The notes under the pieces are model-generated. The model made no database searches. It was not told the origin of the DNA and worked only from the letters and a program-made list of their open reading frames with translations. Source: Chlamydomonas reinhardtii (Eukaryota > Chlorophyta > Chlorophyceae > Chlamydomonadales > Chlamydomonadaceae). Taken from it: a stretch of 64,000 bases of DNA. The stretch is taken from assembly GCF_000002595.2 (NCBI RefSeq), contig NC_057012.1, positions 62,001 to 126,000 on the forward strand, written 5' to 3'. Position 1 is the first letter of the stretch, and each line of letters begins with the position of its first letter. A program made the translations under genes and the position numbers. Shown one piece after another: positions 11,316-22,500 of this stretch.

Positions 11316-13975
11316 ATGCACATGCATGTCTTGCCGCTCTTATTACTTTCGCTCCAACTTGCTCACGCCCAGGGACCCTGGGTGCAGCTACCATCCTCAA
11401 AAGAGGTGGCGGCCGTGCATTATGAAGTGGCAAACTCTTTAATTTATAGCGGATCTCAGACTCTGCTGCTGCTCGGTTGCGATGCACTGTTGCAGCGGGT
11501 GTTCGACCTGACCAAGCTCGTTGCGCCTTCCAATATCACAGTAGCATGCCGTGTATCCGATAGGTGTCCGTCGACAAGAGATGTGGCTGCCAAACTTCAG
11601 ATTGCCCGTGTGAGCTGTGGCAGGGAGGCCCTGACACAACACCATGCGGTTATTTTTGCACAGTTCTCAGCGTGCGACAACCCCGCCTGCATCAAAGCCA
11701 AGCAAGACGCGGAACAGTTGTCGGAGCGGGTGTTCATGGTGCGTGGGCGTCAAGGGAGGCCCCCTGCAGGGCATCGTACATGGGCTTACGGGGCGTCGTA
11801 CCACCAGTCTTGAACGGTTGGCAACGTTGGCAACGTTGCTACTGATCTCTTACGTCAACCTCGGTTTGAAAGCGCAACTCCAATGTTGGATCTTTTGCGT
11901 CATCGCATGTGATACCATGAACTAGGTCTGGGACTCACACGGCCCGCACGTGCGGCTGGAGATGACCATGCGGCTACCACGGACTGTGGAATTCCATGAG
12001 AAGGGGGTGCCCACCAAGGATGTCTTCTCCCGCATCTACTCCAGCAAATTTTGGGGCAACGCCGGTGGAGGTGTGTGCCACTTTCATGCATGCCTTAATG
12101 CCAAACCTGCAACGAGTACCCAGGCTCCGCAACCGTGCCACGGCAATTGCGTGTCACCCTGCGGCCAAGTACCATATTCATAAAACTACCGTCACCAATC
12201 CTGCTCATTGTTGCGCAGGCTCGGGTATTGGGTCCGAGCCCTCCTCGACAGCGGTACTCCGGCCCAAGCTTGTCGACGTCATCAAGAAGTATGGCATCAA
12301 GTCAATGGTGAAAGGGGGCGGGGCACGGGGGACATTTGTCATGTGTGGCCGTATGCTCAGAATTAGACGGGCGCCGTCTGCGAAAGCAGCGGCACCAACT
12401 GCATGCAGGGGCACAGCATGGTCCCAGATGTACATTACAGTGCCCTCCATGGGTGCGACATGCCCCCACGGTATTAGGCCCATCCGTGGCTCTCGCCAAC
12501 GCCGCGTCCCCACACGCCGAAGCAATGCGTTGATTTTGCGCCTAGGACAGACAACCACTCAGGACGGTGTATTGTGGCTCGCGCTGAGACAGGATCAACC
12601 CATCTAGCTCCCTACGTCAACGGACCTAGGCCGGACGGCTGGGGAAGACAGCATCAACCTGTACTCCATTGCAGCACAAACGCACCCCATCACCCGCCAT
12701 CGCTAGGTTTGGGCGGATGCAGGTTTGGGCAGGGGCGGGTGCAGGTGCAGGTTTGGGCGGGTGCAGGTTTGGGCAGGTGCAGGTTTGGGCAGGGGCAGGT
12801 TTGGGCGGGTGCAGGTGCAGGTTTGGGCAGGGGCAGGTGCAGGCTTGGGCGGGTGCAGTATGAGTATATGAGTAATACGGTAAGTGTCGCAGTAAAAGCG
12901 ACGCCAACTCAGCGACCAAGCTAACTTGACGCTGTGACCAGACCAAGACAAACACTGCAAGGGCATGACATTGGGGCAGTAGTCTTTCTCGAGCACAGAT
13001 TATTGCGCGACACGCCTTCATTTTCCCTTTCATCCACATACATCGGCTGCAGCTGGACGCTCCCTGTGGCTCGCTGGCCTGGATGCCGCTGGTTCTGGAG
13101 CAGGTCCCGGACATGACCTACACCGGCATTGACGTGGCGTGTGATGTCATCGCGCAGCACCAGGTCAACTACGCCAACCGCACTAATTGGAGGTGAGGGC
13201 GACATGCAGCCGTAGTCACTGCCAGGAATAAGGGGACAGAAGAGTGGGGATAGGCGCGGGAGGGATGGCGTCTTATTGTCGGTGCACCACATGCGTGGCC
13301 GGGCCTGCCCACAAGGGGTGTGGCCAAGCTGACCACAGGAACTGTGGACACCAGTTAACACGGTTAGGTGGCCAATCCCGTTTGGTAGCGGTCCAGCGAC
13401 CCAGCAGATGTCAAGGTCCGCGGGCATTTGGACACGTGTGCGCCTTGCCCCACAGGTTCTACTGCGCGGACGTGTGCCACCAGGGCCTGCCGCGGGCTGA
13501 CATCGTGTTCAGTAGGGACTCATTGCAGCACTTGCCGCTGAGCTATGCCCATGCCTTTCTGCGAAACGTGCGGGAGAGCGGCGCAAGGTGCGACGTGGCG
13601 ATGTGGGGGAGCTAGGACGGCCTACCGGGGGCACGCACGCAAAGTTTTGTACGATGCGGTATGGCCGTATGCAACCCCAAGCCGTCCTGAGGGAGCCCAT
13701 GCATCCATCACCTTGGCATGCATCCCTGTCCTGGCCCCTGCCTTCTGCCCTGCCCCGCCCTGCCCTCTGCCTTGTCCAGGTACCTGCTAGTAGGCTCCTA
13801 CATCAACGGCACAACCGCCAACATCGATGTGCCCATCGGCGGCTATTATCACATCAACGTGCTTAACCAGCCCTTCTCGCTGCAGCACGCGCTGCTCGAG
13901 ACGCTGTCGGAGGAGGTGGGCTACTCCAACGACTCGCCCAAGTCCATGATGCTACTGGAAGTGGCCAAGATGTAG
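11316..13975 (+). CDS. Class I SAM-dependent methyltransferase with signal peptide
   Basis: Six exons (11316-11738, 11926-12070, 12219-12307, 13053-13192, 13456-13587, 13780-13975) sum to 1125 nt, or 374 residues. The N-terminus MHMHVLPLLLLSLQLAHAQ is a convincing signal peptide. The second half carries a Rossmann methyltransferase fold: motif I LDAPCGSLAWMPLVL (SAM binding), then YTGIDVACDVI, FYCADV, the VFSRDSLQHLP motif, and a C-terminal GGYYHINV/PFSL stretch. Bacterial and algal methyltransferases with DxPCG and RDxLQHL motifs are often of unknown substrate, so no substrate is proposed. The ~140-residue region before motif I is cysteine-containing and unrecognised. The intron between exons 3 and 4 (745 bases) contains a 199-base repeat and a minisatellite. 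A TGTAA signal follows at 14213. Confidence 0.8.
12438..12636. repeat. 200-bp interspersed repeat, intronic copy
   Basis: Begins CAGTGCCCTCCATGGGTGCG and ends CTAGGCCGGAC. A near-identical copy lies at 14236-14435, just beyond the same gene's 3' end. Flanking sequence differs at both ends, so it is a discrete unit. No terminal inverted repeats, A-tail or convincing pol III boxes were seen. Confidence 0.85.
12706..12862. repeat. Minisatellite, GGTTTGGGCRGGTGCA type
   Basis: About ten variant copies of a 12-18 base motif GGTTTGGGC(A/G)GG(T)GCA in tandem, inside the intron between exons 3 and 4 of the methyltransferase gene and just 3' of the 199-base repeat. Confidence 0.9.
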
Positions 13976-14212
13976 CCAGCTAGGATCGGCGGGGCCAAAG
14001 GACGGGGGTGGGGGTGGGGCAGTGCCACATGCCAGATGACGTGTGACAGCGCTCAACGTGTGCGCCAGGCCAGCGCTGCGAGTGATTGTGGAGGTGGGGG
14101 GCGTGGGGTGGTGGGCAGGTTACGGTAGTTAGTTGCGGGTCACTTTTGCGGCTAAAGCCCCCGGGGCGCAGCAATTCAGAGTCCGTGCGAGCGTGCATGC
14201 GTCGGCACCAAA

Positions 14213-14217
14213 TGTAA
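14213..14217 (+). terminator. TGTAA polyadenylation signal
   Basis: TGTAA, the usual volvocine poly(A) signal, lies about 240 bases after the methyltransferase stop codon and just before the second copy of the 200-base repeat. Confidence 0.5.
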
Positions 14218-14235
14218 TATAAGGCAGTATTATTG

Positions 14236-14435
14236 CAGTGCCCTCCATGGGTGCGACATGCCCCCACGATAATAGGCCCATCTGTGGCTCTCGCCAACGC
14301 CGCGTCCCCCACACGCCGAAGCAATGTGTTGATTTTGCGCCTAGAGCAGACGACCACTCAGGACGGTGTATTGGGGCTCGCGCTGAGACGGGATCAACCC
14401 ATCTAGCTCCCTACGTCAACGGATCTAGGCCGGAC
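14236..14435. repeat. 200-bp interspersed repeat, downstream copy
   Basis: Second copy of the unit at 12438-12636 in the same orientation, with a handful of substitutions. It sits immediately downstream of the methyltransferase poly(A) signal. Confidence 0.85.
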
Positions 14436-14574
14436 TTCCGCAAGAGCCTGCCCGACTTCCGCATGAGCTTGTACACGCAGTAGCATTTATGTGCTTACAA
14501 TGTGCCATAACCAAGCGTTTTGCGCAGAGTGTGTCTCCGGGGGATTCGTGTCGCATACTAGTACCTGGTAAAGC

Positions 14575-14900
14575 CTATTGATCACAAATTGGCGGCGGGT
14601 CCAACTCAGCCAGAGTGAGAGCCCTGATGTTACGGACTATTTGAGGCAAACTACGGTATGTCCCCCCCAAAGCACTGACATGACTTCGGAGCGGCTCTGG
14701 ACTGCTCTTCATCCACCTGCCGCTACACTGCCCAAGCCCGCCCGACGACCTATGGCGATGTAAACAAGGAGGTGGCTGCCTTATGGCAGGAAAAGGGCTG
14801 ATCCCGGGGCCACCTTGACGCGGGCGCCTACTAAGCACACGCCTCTATGTTGGGGGCCTTTGGCATCCCCGCAAATCCGGACATGGCCGGTTGGGTGGGG
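14575..14900. repeat. Repeat family R5 copy and flank
   Basis: 14762-14880 (AACAAGGAGGTGGCTGCC to GGGGGCCTTTGGCATCC) recurs at about 44187-44335 with an internal length difference. The stretch 14575-14760 shows no recognisable gene. It lies in the 3' flank of the minus-strand Fanzor gene. Confidence 0.65.
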
Positions 14901-15004
14901 TGCACAGTCCGTGCTAACCCGCAGCTAACAAACTAGTCACGTCACTCGCCGCCAATCAACACGTGCACCCTCAGCCCCACGCCCTGCTAGCGCCGTTCAG
15001 GCTC

Positions 15005-16640
15005 TCAGCCCGGCCCCGCCGCCGGCGGCGGCCATGGCGGCCGCTGCAGCTTGGTCGGCCGCTCGAAGCCCATCAGCTTCAGCAGGAGGAGCACACGGAT
15101 CACGTTGGCGGCGGAGACGTCGCGGTTCTGGGGATGGGGAACGGGGAGGAAGAGGAGAGCGCACATGAGCTGTCCCAACCGTCAACCTGTCAATCAATCC
15201 GTCCCCAGTGCCCAGCCGTCCCCGCACATGCACGGTCCTCACCCAGGTCGTCAAGCAGTCGTTGCAGACTTTGACCGACCAGGGCGACTGCCCCTCCTTC
15301 AGCCCCCCAAGCCGCTTGATGGCCATCTCCTGACACCCGCAGTTGTAGCAGGTCTGCATGGTCGGGAGGGTGGGAGGGAGGGGGGCCACAGTTGTAGCAG
15401 GTCTGCATGGTTCCGCTAAAGCCAGGCATAAACCCAGCGGCCCACCCACCCACCGGCAATTGCAATCCCACTCAACCCACCCACCTTGGAGGTCTTGTAT
15501 TCATCGATGATGAACACATGCTTGGCGTAGCGCTCACGGAGCAGCTTGATGAGCCGCCCCGTCGGCGCGCGCCCGCCCCTGACGGAGATGGGGGAGCCGC
15601 CCTTCCCTCCCTGGAAGGCCCACGAACCCCACCCCACCACCACCTCCTCCTTGGGCCTGCCGCCCGTGAGCTGCTTGGCGACGCGGTGGAGCGCGCGGTC
15701 GCGCTGGATGAACGCAGCCCAGCGCTTTCGGCGGAAGGCGGAGAAGTGGTAGTGCCACAGCACGTGCACCGCGCCCCGGGACCCCGCCTCTGCCGGCCCC
15801 GCCGCCTCCGCCTGCCCCGCCGCCTGCCCCGCCTCCTGCCCCGCCGCCTGCCCCACCTCCTGCCCCGCCGCCTGCCCTGCCGCCCCACTGACGAAGAGGT
15901 AGCGCAGGCGCTCTTCAAACCGGGCCGCCGACGCGGTCGCCGCCGTGGGGATGCCGCCGACGCACGCCTGCAGGGCTGGCGCAAGCTGTGGGCGGTTTGG
16001 CTGGAGTCGTTCCAGGCCTGACATGTGCCGCCAGTGGCCCATGCTCATATGGAATCGGCCCCGCTTCTGGCGCTAAACCCATCTGACTAATGCAGGACCT
16101 TGACAGATCGTGCCGGTGCAACAGCAGCGCGGTGCTTGCCATAGATCAGGAACCCTTACGGCCCAGCTGGCCCAAAACACGACACGAGCGCCCGCGGTTT
16201 CGTCCAACCACGAGTCCCGCCCGCGCCCCCGGCCCCCCGCAAAGCTGCCGCTAATTAGTCATCGGTCACTGTGCTCCTTACGCACATGTTGCAGATGAGC
16301 TCCGGGTGCTTGGCACAGCCGTACACCGCCGCGGCCTTGAGACGCGCAAACGCCTCCTCCACGCGCTTCACGTACAGCTCGTTGGGCCGCGCATCGTGGG
16401 CGTTCACCAGCAGCGCCGCCTCGCGGACCCAGGTCTGCCACGCCTGCTGCCACCGCGCCTCGTCCTCGACCTGCTGCTGCTGCTGTTGCTGTTGCTGCTG
16501 CGCTTTGTGCTGCTGGCGCCGGGCCGAGTCGGGGGCGGCGGTGCCGCTGGTGGTGCAGGTGCGGGCGGTGGCGCCTGACGACGGGGCGGCGAGAGAGGTG
16601 GCGCCGGAGTAGGAGCGGCCAAGGCTGTCCTGGAACGCTT
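15005..16640 (-). CDS. Fanzor (eukaryotic TnpB) nuclease, N-terminally truncated (b)
   Basis: Eukaryotic homologue of the RNA-guided nuclease TnpB. Minus-strand exons: about 16640-16282 (polyglutamine, then YVKRVEEAFARLKAAAVYGC, ending ELICNMC), 16017-15485 (RFEERLRYLF, a low-complexity AAGQ insert, VLWHYHFSAFRRKRWAAFI, KEEVVVGWGSWAF, then FIIDEYKTSK), 15353-15243 (TCYNCG ... VCNDCLTTW) and 15127-15005 (NRDVSAAN then a short proline-rich tail). The CX2C...CX2C finger followed at once by the RD-x-(S/N)-A-x-N RuvC-III motif is the C-terminal signature of TnpB/Fanzor; the RuvC-III aspartate is present. Splice phases agree for the last three exons but not between 16282 and 16017, so a small exon is missed or the junction is decayed. 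The 5' end runs into a hairpin repeat near 16632, so the N-terminus and part of the RuvC core are missing. Probably inactive as it stands. Confidence 0.8.
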
Positions 16641-16668
16641 CGCTGGGGGGGCTCAGCCCAAAAAAGCT
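16632..16668. repeat. Hairpin repeat (CTTCGC...GGGGCTCAGCCC)
   Basis: TGGAACGCTTCGCTGGGGGG followed by GGCTCAGCCCAAAAAA. Related copies lie at 44388-44440 and 48308-48356. It forms the boundary of the truncated Fanzor gene (b). Confidence 0.7.
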
Positions 16669-16789
16669 CGCATATGCGGCTGCAGATTCTCCTGGCAGCG
16701 CGACTGTTTCCTATTGATTTTGAGTTAACCCCCAAAGCACCCACGACACATCGCGCGTCTGCCGCAAGCGCCTACCTCATACCCTGGAC

Positions 16790-17060
16790 ATGGCCGGGGT
16801 CGGTTTATACAGGCAACGCCCGCCATATATCCAGCCACGTCCCGCTGTCAAGCACACGCCGGCAACAAACCCAACAGCGATACATCCTGCCACACACCGC
16901 GCCATGCTACGCTCGCCAGCAAAGACCGCAGACCAGACACCGGCCGGCCTCAACCTGCGCGCCGGCGCCGCTTCTTGGGCGACGCCGCGCTGTCCTCCTC
17001 CACGTGGCCTTGCTCGCCCCCTCCGCTATGCACATGCACGCCACAACCTAAACCCCTGAA
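16790..17060 (-). mobile_element. Fanzor element 3' remnant (c)
   Basis: The minus strand repeats the C-terminal basic tail and following noncoding segment of the Fanzor family: GHVEED, then a basic KKRRRRAG-type tail near 16960, then noncoding sequence similar to 3900-4140 and 47770-47990. Catalytic exons are absent. It lies 150 bases upstream of Fanzor (b) on the same strand and 360 bases beyond the TFIIS stop. Confidence 0.7.
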
Positions 17061-17306
17061 GGGAGTTATGGATTATAGCTTGGTGCGAGACTGCCGGTGC
17101 CGGGGTGAATGAATGCCCGCGGCACTACATCATGTGACAATGCACGTCTTCTCCCACCCGCCAAAGATTAAAACAAAGCAGCACGTGACAACATCATGCC
17201 TGCAGCACTGGCGCTGCAGCACTGGTGCACTGGCGCGTGGCATAGCCGCAGCAATCGACTGTCACAGCATGCACCCCAGTTCGTCACGGTGCTATCAACG
17301 CCAGGC

Positions 17307-17311
17307 TTACA
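17307..17311 (-). terminator. TGTAA polyadenylation signal for TFIIS
   Basis: TGTAA on the minus strand about 115 bases after the TFIIS stop codon. Confidence 0.5.
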
Positions 17312-17424
17312 CTGGCCGGCAGTAGTTTTCACCGCTCACCGGCTCCTCCCATCCACCAGCTCCATGCCCGCTGCTTCCGTCCATCCTCGCGTACATGCTT
17401 CGCTGCTCCGGCCGCCCGCACTCC

Positions 17425-19059
17425 TCAGCAGAATTTCCAGCGCTGCCCGCAATTGGTGCACGTCACGAAGGTGGTCATGGGCTGCGGGGTCGAACAGGGG
17501 AAGGCGGCCACATCCACATCGTTAGCATTGCCAGGTGTCGCGACGTACCATATGTCCAGTGGCTGCAGTGAAGCAGGCAGAGCATGCTGTACCCACAGGC
17601 TGGAACGCGCGCGAGGTTGCATCCCGAGCAGCCCTACCCAGCACTACCGAGCAGCACCCAGCAAGCGCCCACCTCATCCGCAGACCGGGTTTGGAGTTGC
17701 TGCATGGCAACAACGGGGTAGGGCATGACACGGGCAGGATATATGGGCATAGCACTTGTTACAGCCAGCTGACGATGATGACAACTTGGGCCCTTTCACC
17801 AAATCGCCTGCTGCAGACGCATCAGACCGCAGTCTGCTGCCGGTGCCGAGTAGCAACCCAACCCAGCCATGCATGTCGCTTTAACTCACGTAGTATGTGC
17901 ACTTGCGTTGCTTGCAACGACCACACCTGCACGTCAAAAGGGAAAGAGCACAGGTCAGGTAGTGAGGACGCGTTCAAACAGGGGCTATCTTGGCCCCCTC
18001 TGGCCATCCCTCACACGCCCCACGGCCTCCCACCTTGACCCTGGCCTGAAGCCATCACCCAAAAGCCTCCGACAGCCAAGTCCCATGTCTCCAGCCAACC
18101 CCTGCGCCCCCTGCCCCAGCCCTTGCACGCAACTGGAACATGTCAGTGGTGGCGGCGTTAGTGGTGGCCCCGCGTACCGCCTCCTTGGCCAGCCACTCCT
18201 TGAGCTCGCGGTTTTTCTTCTTCTGCTCGTCACTGGCCATCTCCTCCGCACTCAGCCGCACCAGAGTTTCCGGCGGCACGGAGCCGCTGAGCACTCGCTC
18301 GCGCAGGTCGGGGTTCTTGGCGTCCTTGAGGTTGAAGCACAGCGACCGCGCCTTGGCCTTGTACTCGGCGCTCACCGCCTCCCGCCCGCCGCCGCCGCCG
18401 CCGCCGCCGCCCATCAGATCGTACAGCGCCTCCTCAATGGCTGCACCCAGCTGGTTGGGCGACTGGAGTGAGGAGGGGCCGGTGTCGCCGCCGCCCACGT
18501 AGCCCACCGCCAGCGCCTCCGCCAGCATGCTGCGCACCTTGTCGCGCGTCTCGTTGCCGCAGCGGGGCGGGTCCACGCTGAAGCCCGAGCTGGAGGCGGA
18601 CGGCTGCCGCGTCAGCAGCTGCTGCGAGGATCCCGCGCTGCGCAGCCCGCCGCCCGAGGTGCCGCTGGCGGGTGCAGCCGAGGCGCCCGCCAACGGCTGC
18701 CCTTCCCGCCCACCCGCCGCGGAGTCGTTTGCCATGGGTGCTTTCGCTGGTTGACTAGCGCCGCCCTCAGCGGTGTCTCCTCCATCCGCAGTTTCCTTTT
18801 TGACGCACTGCTTCCATGCCTCCACAGCCGCTTTTGCTGACTTGCTGACCGCGTCGCTTGCGTGCTTGCAGAATTTATTAAGCCGCTTTCCCGCATTGGT
18901 GCGTTTTAGCAGGTCAGCTGTCACGCCACGCCGCTGGAGCTGCTTGAGAACGTCCAGCATGCGCGCCTCCTCCGCCTTGTCGCCATCAGCGGCGCCTTGA
19001 CTGGAAGATTCTAGTGTTTTCAAGCATGTATTCAGGTCTGACTCGCTTATTAAATCCAT
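17425..19059 (-). CDS. Transcription elongation factor TFIIS (S-II)
   Basis: Rescues backtracked RNA polymerase II by stimulating its transcript cleavage; nuclear. Four exons: 19059-18134, 17926-17890, 17699-17673 and 17481-17425, totalling 1047 nt or 348 residues. Residues 1-80 form the TFIIS N-terminal (LW) domain with LKQLQRRGVTADLLKRTNAG. A linker rich in Ala/Ser/Gly follows. The central polymerase-binding domain has TRDKVRSMLAEAL, AIEEALYDLM, RSLCFNLKDAKNPDLRERVL and the LVRLSAEEMASDEQK motif. The C-terminal zinc ribbon fits CX2CX24CX2C (CGRCKQRKCTYY ... CTNCGQRWKFC) and keeps the catalytic Asp-Glu pair in RSADEP. The central domain carries an extra polyglycine run. Exon 3 is only 27 nt. 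The donor after exon 1 is GTTGCG, a weak consensus, but it is the one that restores frame. Confidence 0.93.
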
Positions 19060-19555
19060 TTCAGCCGAGTGCGGGTGAAGTCAATTTGGAAGGATCGACC
19101 GTATCCTGACTTGTGACTTATAGAGAACTACTAATCTATGCTGTACGCTTGAGTCCATGGATAACTTCTGCACTTACCCGGTGCAGACCCGCATGCACCT
19201 TGTGACCCGCCCCGGCCCTCTACGCTCATCCGTGCGCTCATCGGACTTTCCCCCACCCCTCCCCACTTCTCATTAAGTGTAGGATTGCAAATTTGTTCCC
19301 TTATGCGGTTCCTTCAGGAACGTCTGCCGCATAAGCCACCATACATGCAACAACCAACCTGCAGGCAGCCTCTCAGCCTGTGCTAACGTCTCGCATTACG
19401 ATATTCTCCGGTGACCTCATTTATGTTGTGTCACTACGATCCTAACCAGTCCACCTACTTCCATGGTCAGCTCCACCGGCCCCTGCCCTAGTCACACACC
19501 ACTCCAGTCTTGGCTACACGGCACCGGCTCCTGCCCCAGCACTACCTCCAACCCG
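19060..19555. other. Intergenic between E1 stop and TFIIS start
   Basis: Both neighbours read leftward, so this interval holds the E1 3' UTR and the TFIIS promoter. No repeat or further coding block recognised. Confidence 0.5.
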
Positions 19556-22500
19556 CTACCTCCACTTGATGGACACCAGCGGCACGTCCAGGTCCTCGTC
19601 ATTGTCGTCCTCACACGCCACCACCACATCGAAGTGGTCGCGGTTGGCGGGCAGCTCCATCTGCATGAAGAGGAGGGAGGGGTGGCGGGTGGGAGGAGAG
19701 GGGTGCATGTGCATGTGCATGGAATGCAGGGTGCGGGGTGGGCCAAGCAGCAGGGCGGCGGGGTGCGGCAGCCACTGTGGCGCAGTACCCTGTGTGCATA
19801 CAGGTTATGGCCCAGCACTGCGGTGGGCGGTGCGGAGGTCTGCTCTCACCCGCCCAGCCAGCCACCCACCCTCCGGGCCGCTCTCACCTTGGCCACGCTC
19901 ACCACCAGCTCGCTCATCTTCTTGCCTAGGCGCTCCACGTGCTTGGGGAAGATGTTGTTGTACAGCAGCGCGGGGCCGCAGCTGATGGAGTAGGCGTTGA
20001 GGCCCTTGGCGCTGAACCAGTCGAGCACCTGCTGCACCGTGAGGTCGCCCTCCAGCGTCCAGCGGTCCCACAGGCTCCAGGTGAGGTCGTTGTAGGTGGT
20101 GCTCTTGGGCGGGATGGGCTCGGCCATGGCGAACAGCGGCAGCGCCAGGTTGGCAAAGGTGTTGCGGTAGGCCTCCAGCTTCTTGCCGGGCAGCACCGCC
20201 TTGTACAGCTCCAGGCACACCAGGCCTGTGAGGGGGGGAGGTATGGGGAGGAGGGGGAAAGGGGAGTGTGGGGGAGAGGTAAGGGAGGAGGAGCGGAGGA
20301 GGAGAGGACGACGGGAATAACGAAAGGGATGGAGGGGACGACATACGAAAGGGAAGCGAACAGAGGGCATAGTGGGCGCCGGTAGGCTGGCGACAAGCAC
20401 CACGAGGCCGTTCCGCTCGCCGCGCGTTCCGTTAGCCGCCCCCGCCCCCGCCCCTGCTGCCACCCCCGTCCCCGCCCCTGCTGCCGCCGTGCGCTCACCG
20501 GTGGCCACTGCGGTGGCTGTGGCGATGGCTGGGATGATGCGGCCGGCGATGAGCTTGGCCTTGAGCTTGTCCACCTCGGGGATGGAGTAGTTGCGGGCGC
20601 GCATGTTGGCCAGGCCGGCGATGAGGTCCATGTGGAAGTTGCCGTCGTCGTCCTTCTCAAACTGCAGGGTGAGGGGAGGAGGGGGAGGGGTTAGGTGCCG
20701 GAGCCTAAACGGACAGGTCCGTCCGGGGGTGGAGGCGGGGTGGCATGGCGCGCACAACACCCAGGGGATGGGCAGTACTGCACCAGACAAGTGCTGTCTC
20801 GGGTTCCTTACCAACGAGGACAGCCACGTCCCGCACCTGGATGGGGCTGAGCTTGAATCCCTCCTTGGCCAGCCCGGGCACTGCGCCCTCCAGCCGCCCC
20901 AGCAGGCCCTCAATCACCGCCTCGTCGTCGTGAGCTGTGCAGGCAGGTGGGCAGAGGGGAGGGCGGGAGGACAGGTTGGTGCGGCGGCAGCAAGGGTGAA
21001 CAGCGGGAGTGAACGGGCTGTTAGGAAGACGAAGAGGGTGCTGGAGCACAGCGCCTTCACCCGCCTGCCTACAACCCCCGACCCCCGACCCCCGCCGCTT
21101 GCGCCTCACTCTTGTCCGCGCCCGCCGGCTTGGTGCGGTCGGCCTTGGGGTCTGTCTCGATTTGCACGCCCGCCCGCGGCACGAAGGCGGGGATGTCCAC
21201 CGCCGCCGCCACCTCCGCCACTTTGGCCGCACTGTCCGCCCAGTCGGGGCGCGGGATGCCAAACACCTCGGCGCGCAGGATGGCGCCGGCCTGGGGCGAG
21301 GTAGTGAGGTGGCGAGGGGGAGGGGGGGAGGGAGGGGGCATGGCAGGAGGCGGGTTAGCGCAGATGCGTTGGGCAATTGGAGATCGCGGTACCCGGTTGC
21401 CGTGGTTGGGCCGTATCAAACGCTGACACACATTCCAGGGGTTCCAGCCAAGTGTGGACGCGGGACGACACACCCGGTCCCACTGATAAAGGCGCAGGGC
21501 AGCGCCGCACCCCAAGAGCCATGCTCATGGGCACAGCCGCACCACCGTGCGCACCCACCTGCACGAAGGCGGCGTGCGCGGGGTCCTTGGGGTCGAAGTT
21601 GAGCGGGCGCGGGAAGCGCTTGGGCGCGGACCAGAAGGGCGCGCCGGTGGAGGTGGTGGCATCCTCGGGGAAGGTGTAGGTCAGCTGCGCGATGCGGTTG
21701 TGGAAGTAGTCCTGGAAGCGGCCGCGAGCCCAGGCCACACACGCGTTGAAGTCCGCGGCGCGGCCGTCCAGCAGCACCTCCGCCACCGCCTCCAGCTGCT
21801 GGCGCGCAGAGGCGTCCGGGTTGGCGCGCACGGCCTTGGCGTAGTCGGCGGGTGCGGCCAGGAAGGAGGCGGCCTCGCGCGGCGCCTTCTCCAGCAGGCC
21901 CTCAAACTCTGTGGGAGGTGGGGCGGGGGGTGGGGCTAGTTTATTCCAGTCCCAAGTAAGCAGCCCCGGTCCATCCTCCCTGCCCCTCCTGCCCCCTCCG
22001 CCCGCCTCTCACCGCTGCGCGCCCAGGTGAGGCAGTGGTCGATGTTGTGCGGGAAGGAGTGCACGGTGCACATGGGCGCCTGCTTCTCGGGCGGGTCGCG
22101 CGAGGCGCCGTAGTTCTCAGTCAGGCGCGGGATGACCTGTGGCAGCACGCGGGGGGGGGGGGTGAACAAGGGGGAGGGGAGTGCGGTGCAAGGTGTACGG
22201 CCACGCGCTCACCCGGGATCACGCAGCACGGGTACCAAGCTGCTTGCACACACCCGCCCCCAAAAACACCAGCACCGTCACGTTGATTCAATCCTGCCCA
22301 CACACACTCCTCAATCCCCCCCACTCAATCCCCCCCCCCCACGCACACACTCCTCCAGCTCCGTCGCATCCGCCCACCGACCCAGCACCCCCCCCCCTCC
22401 ACACACACACACACACCATCTGCGTGTTGCACTTGGGCCCCAGCGTGCCACTCTCCAGCAGCGGCTTGCCGAAGTAGACACAGCGGCTGTCCACGTACAG

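Noticed and set aside
12438-12636. The 200-base repeat as a tRNA-derived SINE
   Set aside because: Only a loose B-box-like GGTTGATCC appears on the minus strand, with no A box, A-tail or target duplication.
19846-20913. 355-codon open frame containing extra proline-rich stretches
   Set aside because: It is the E1 reading frame running through unspliced introns; conserved E1 blocks and splice sites mark where the exons end.
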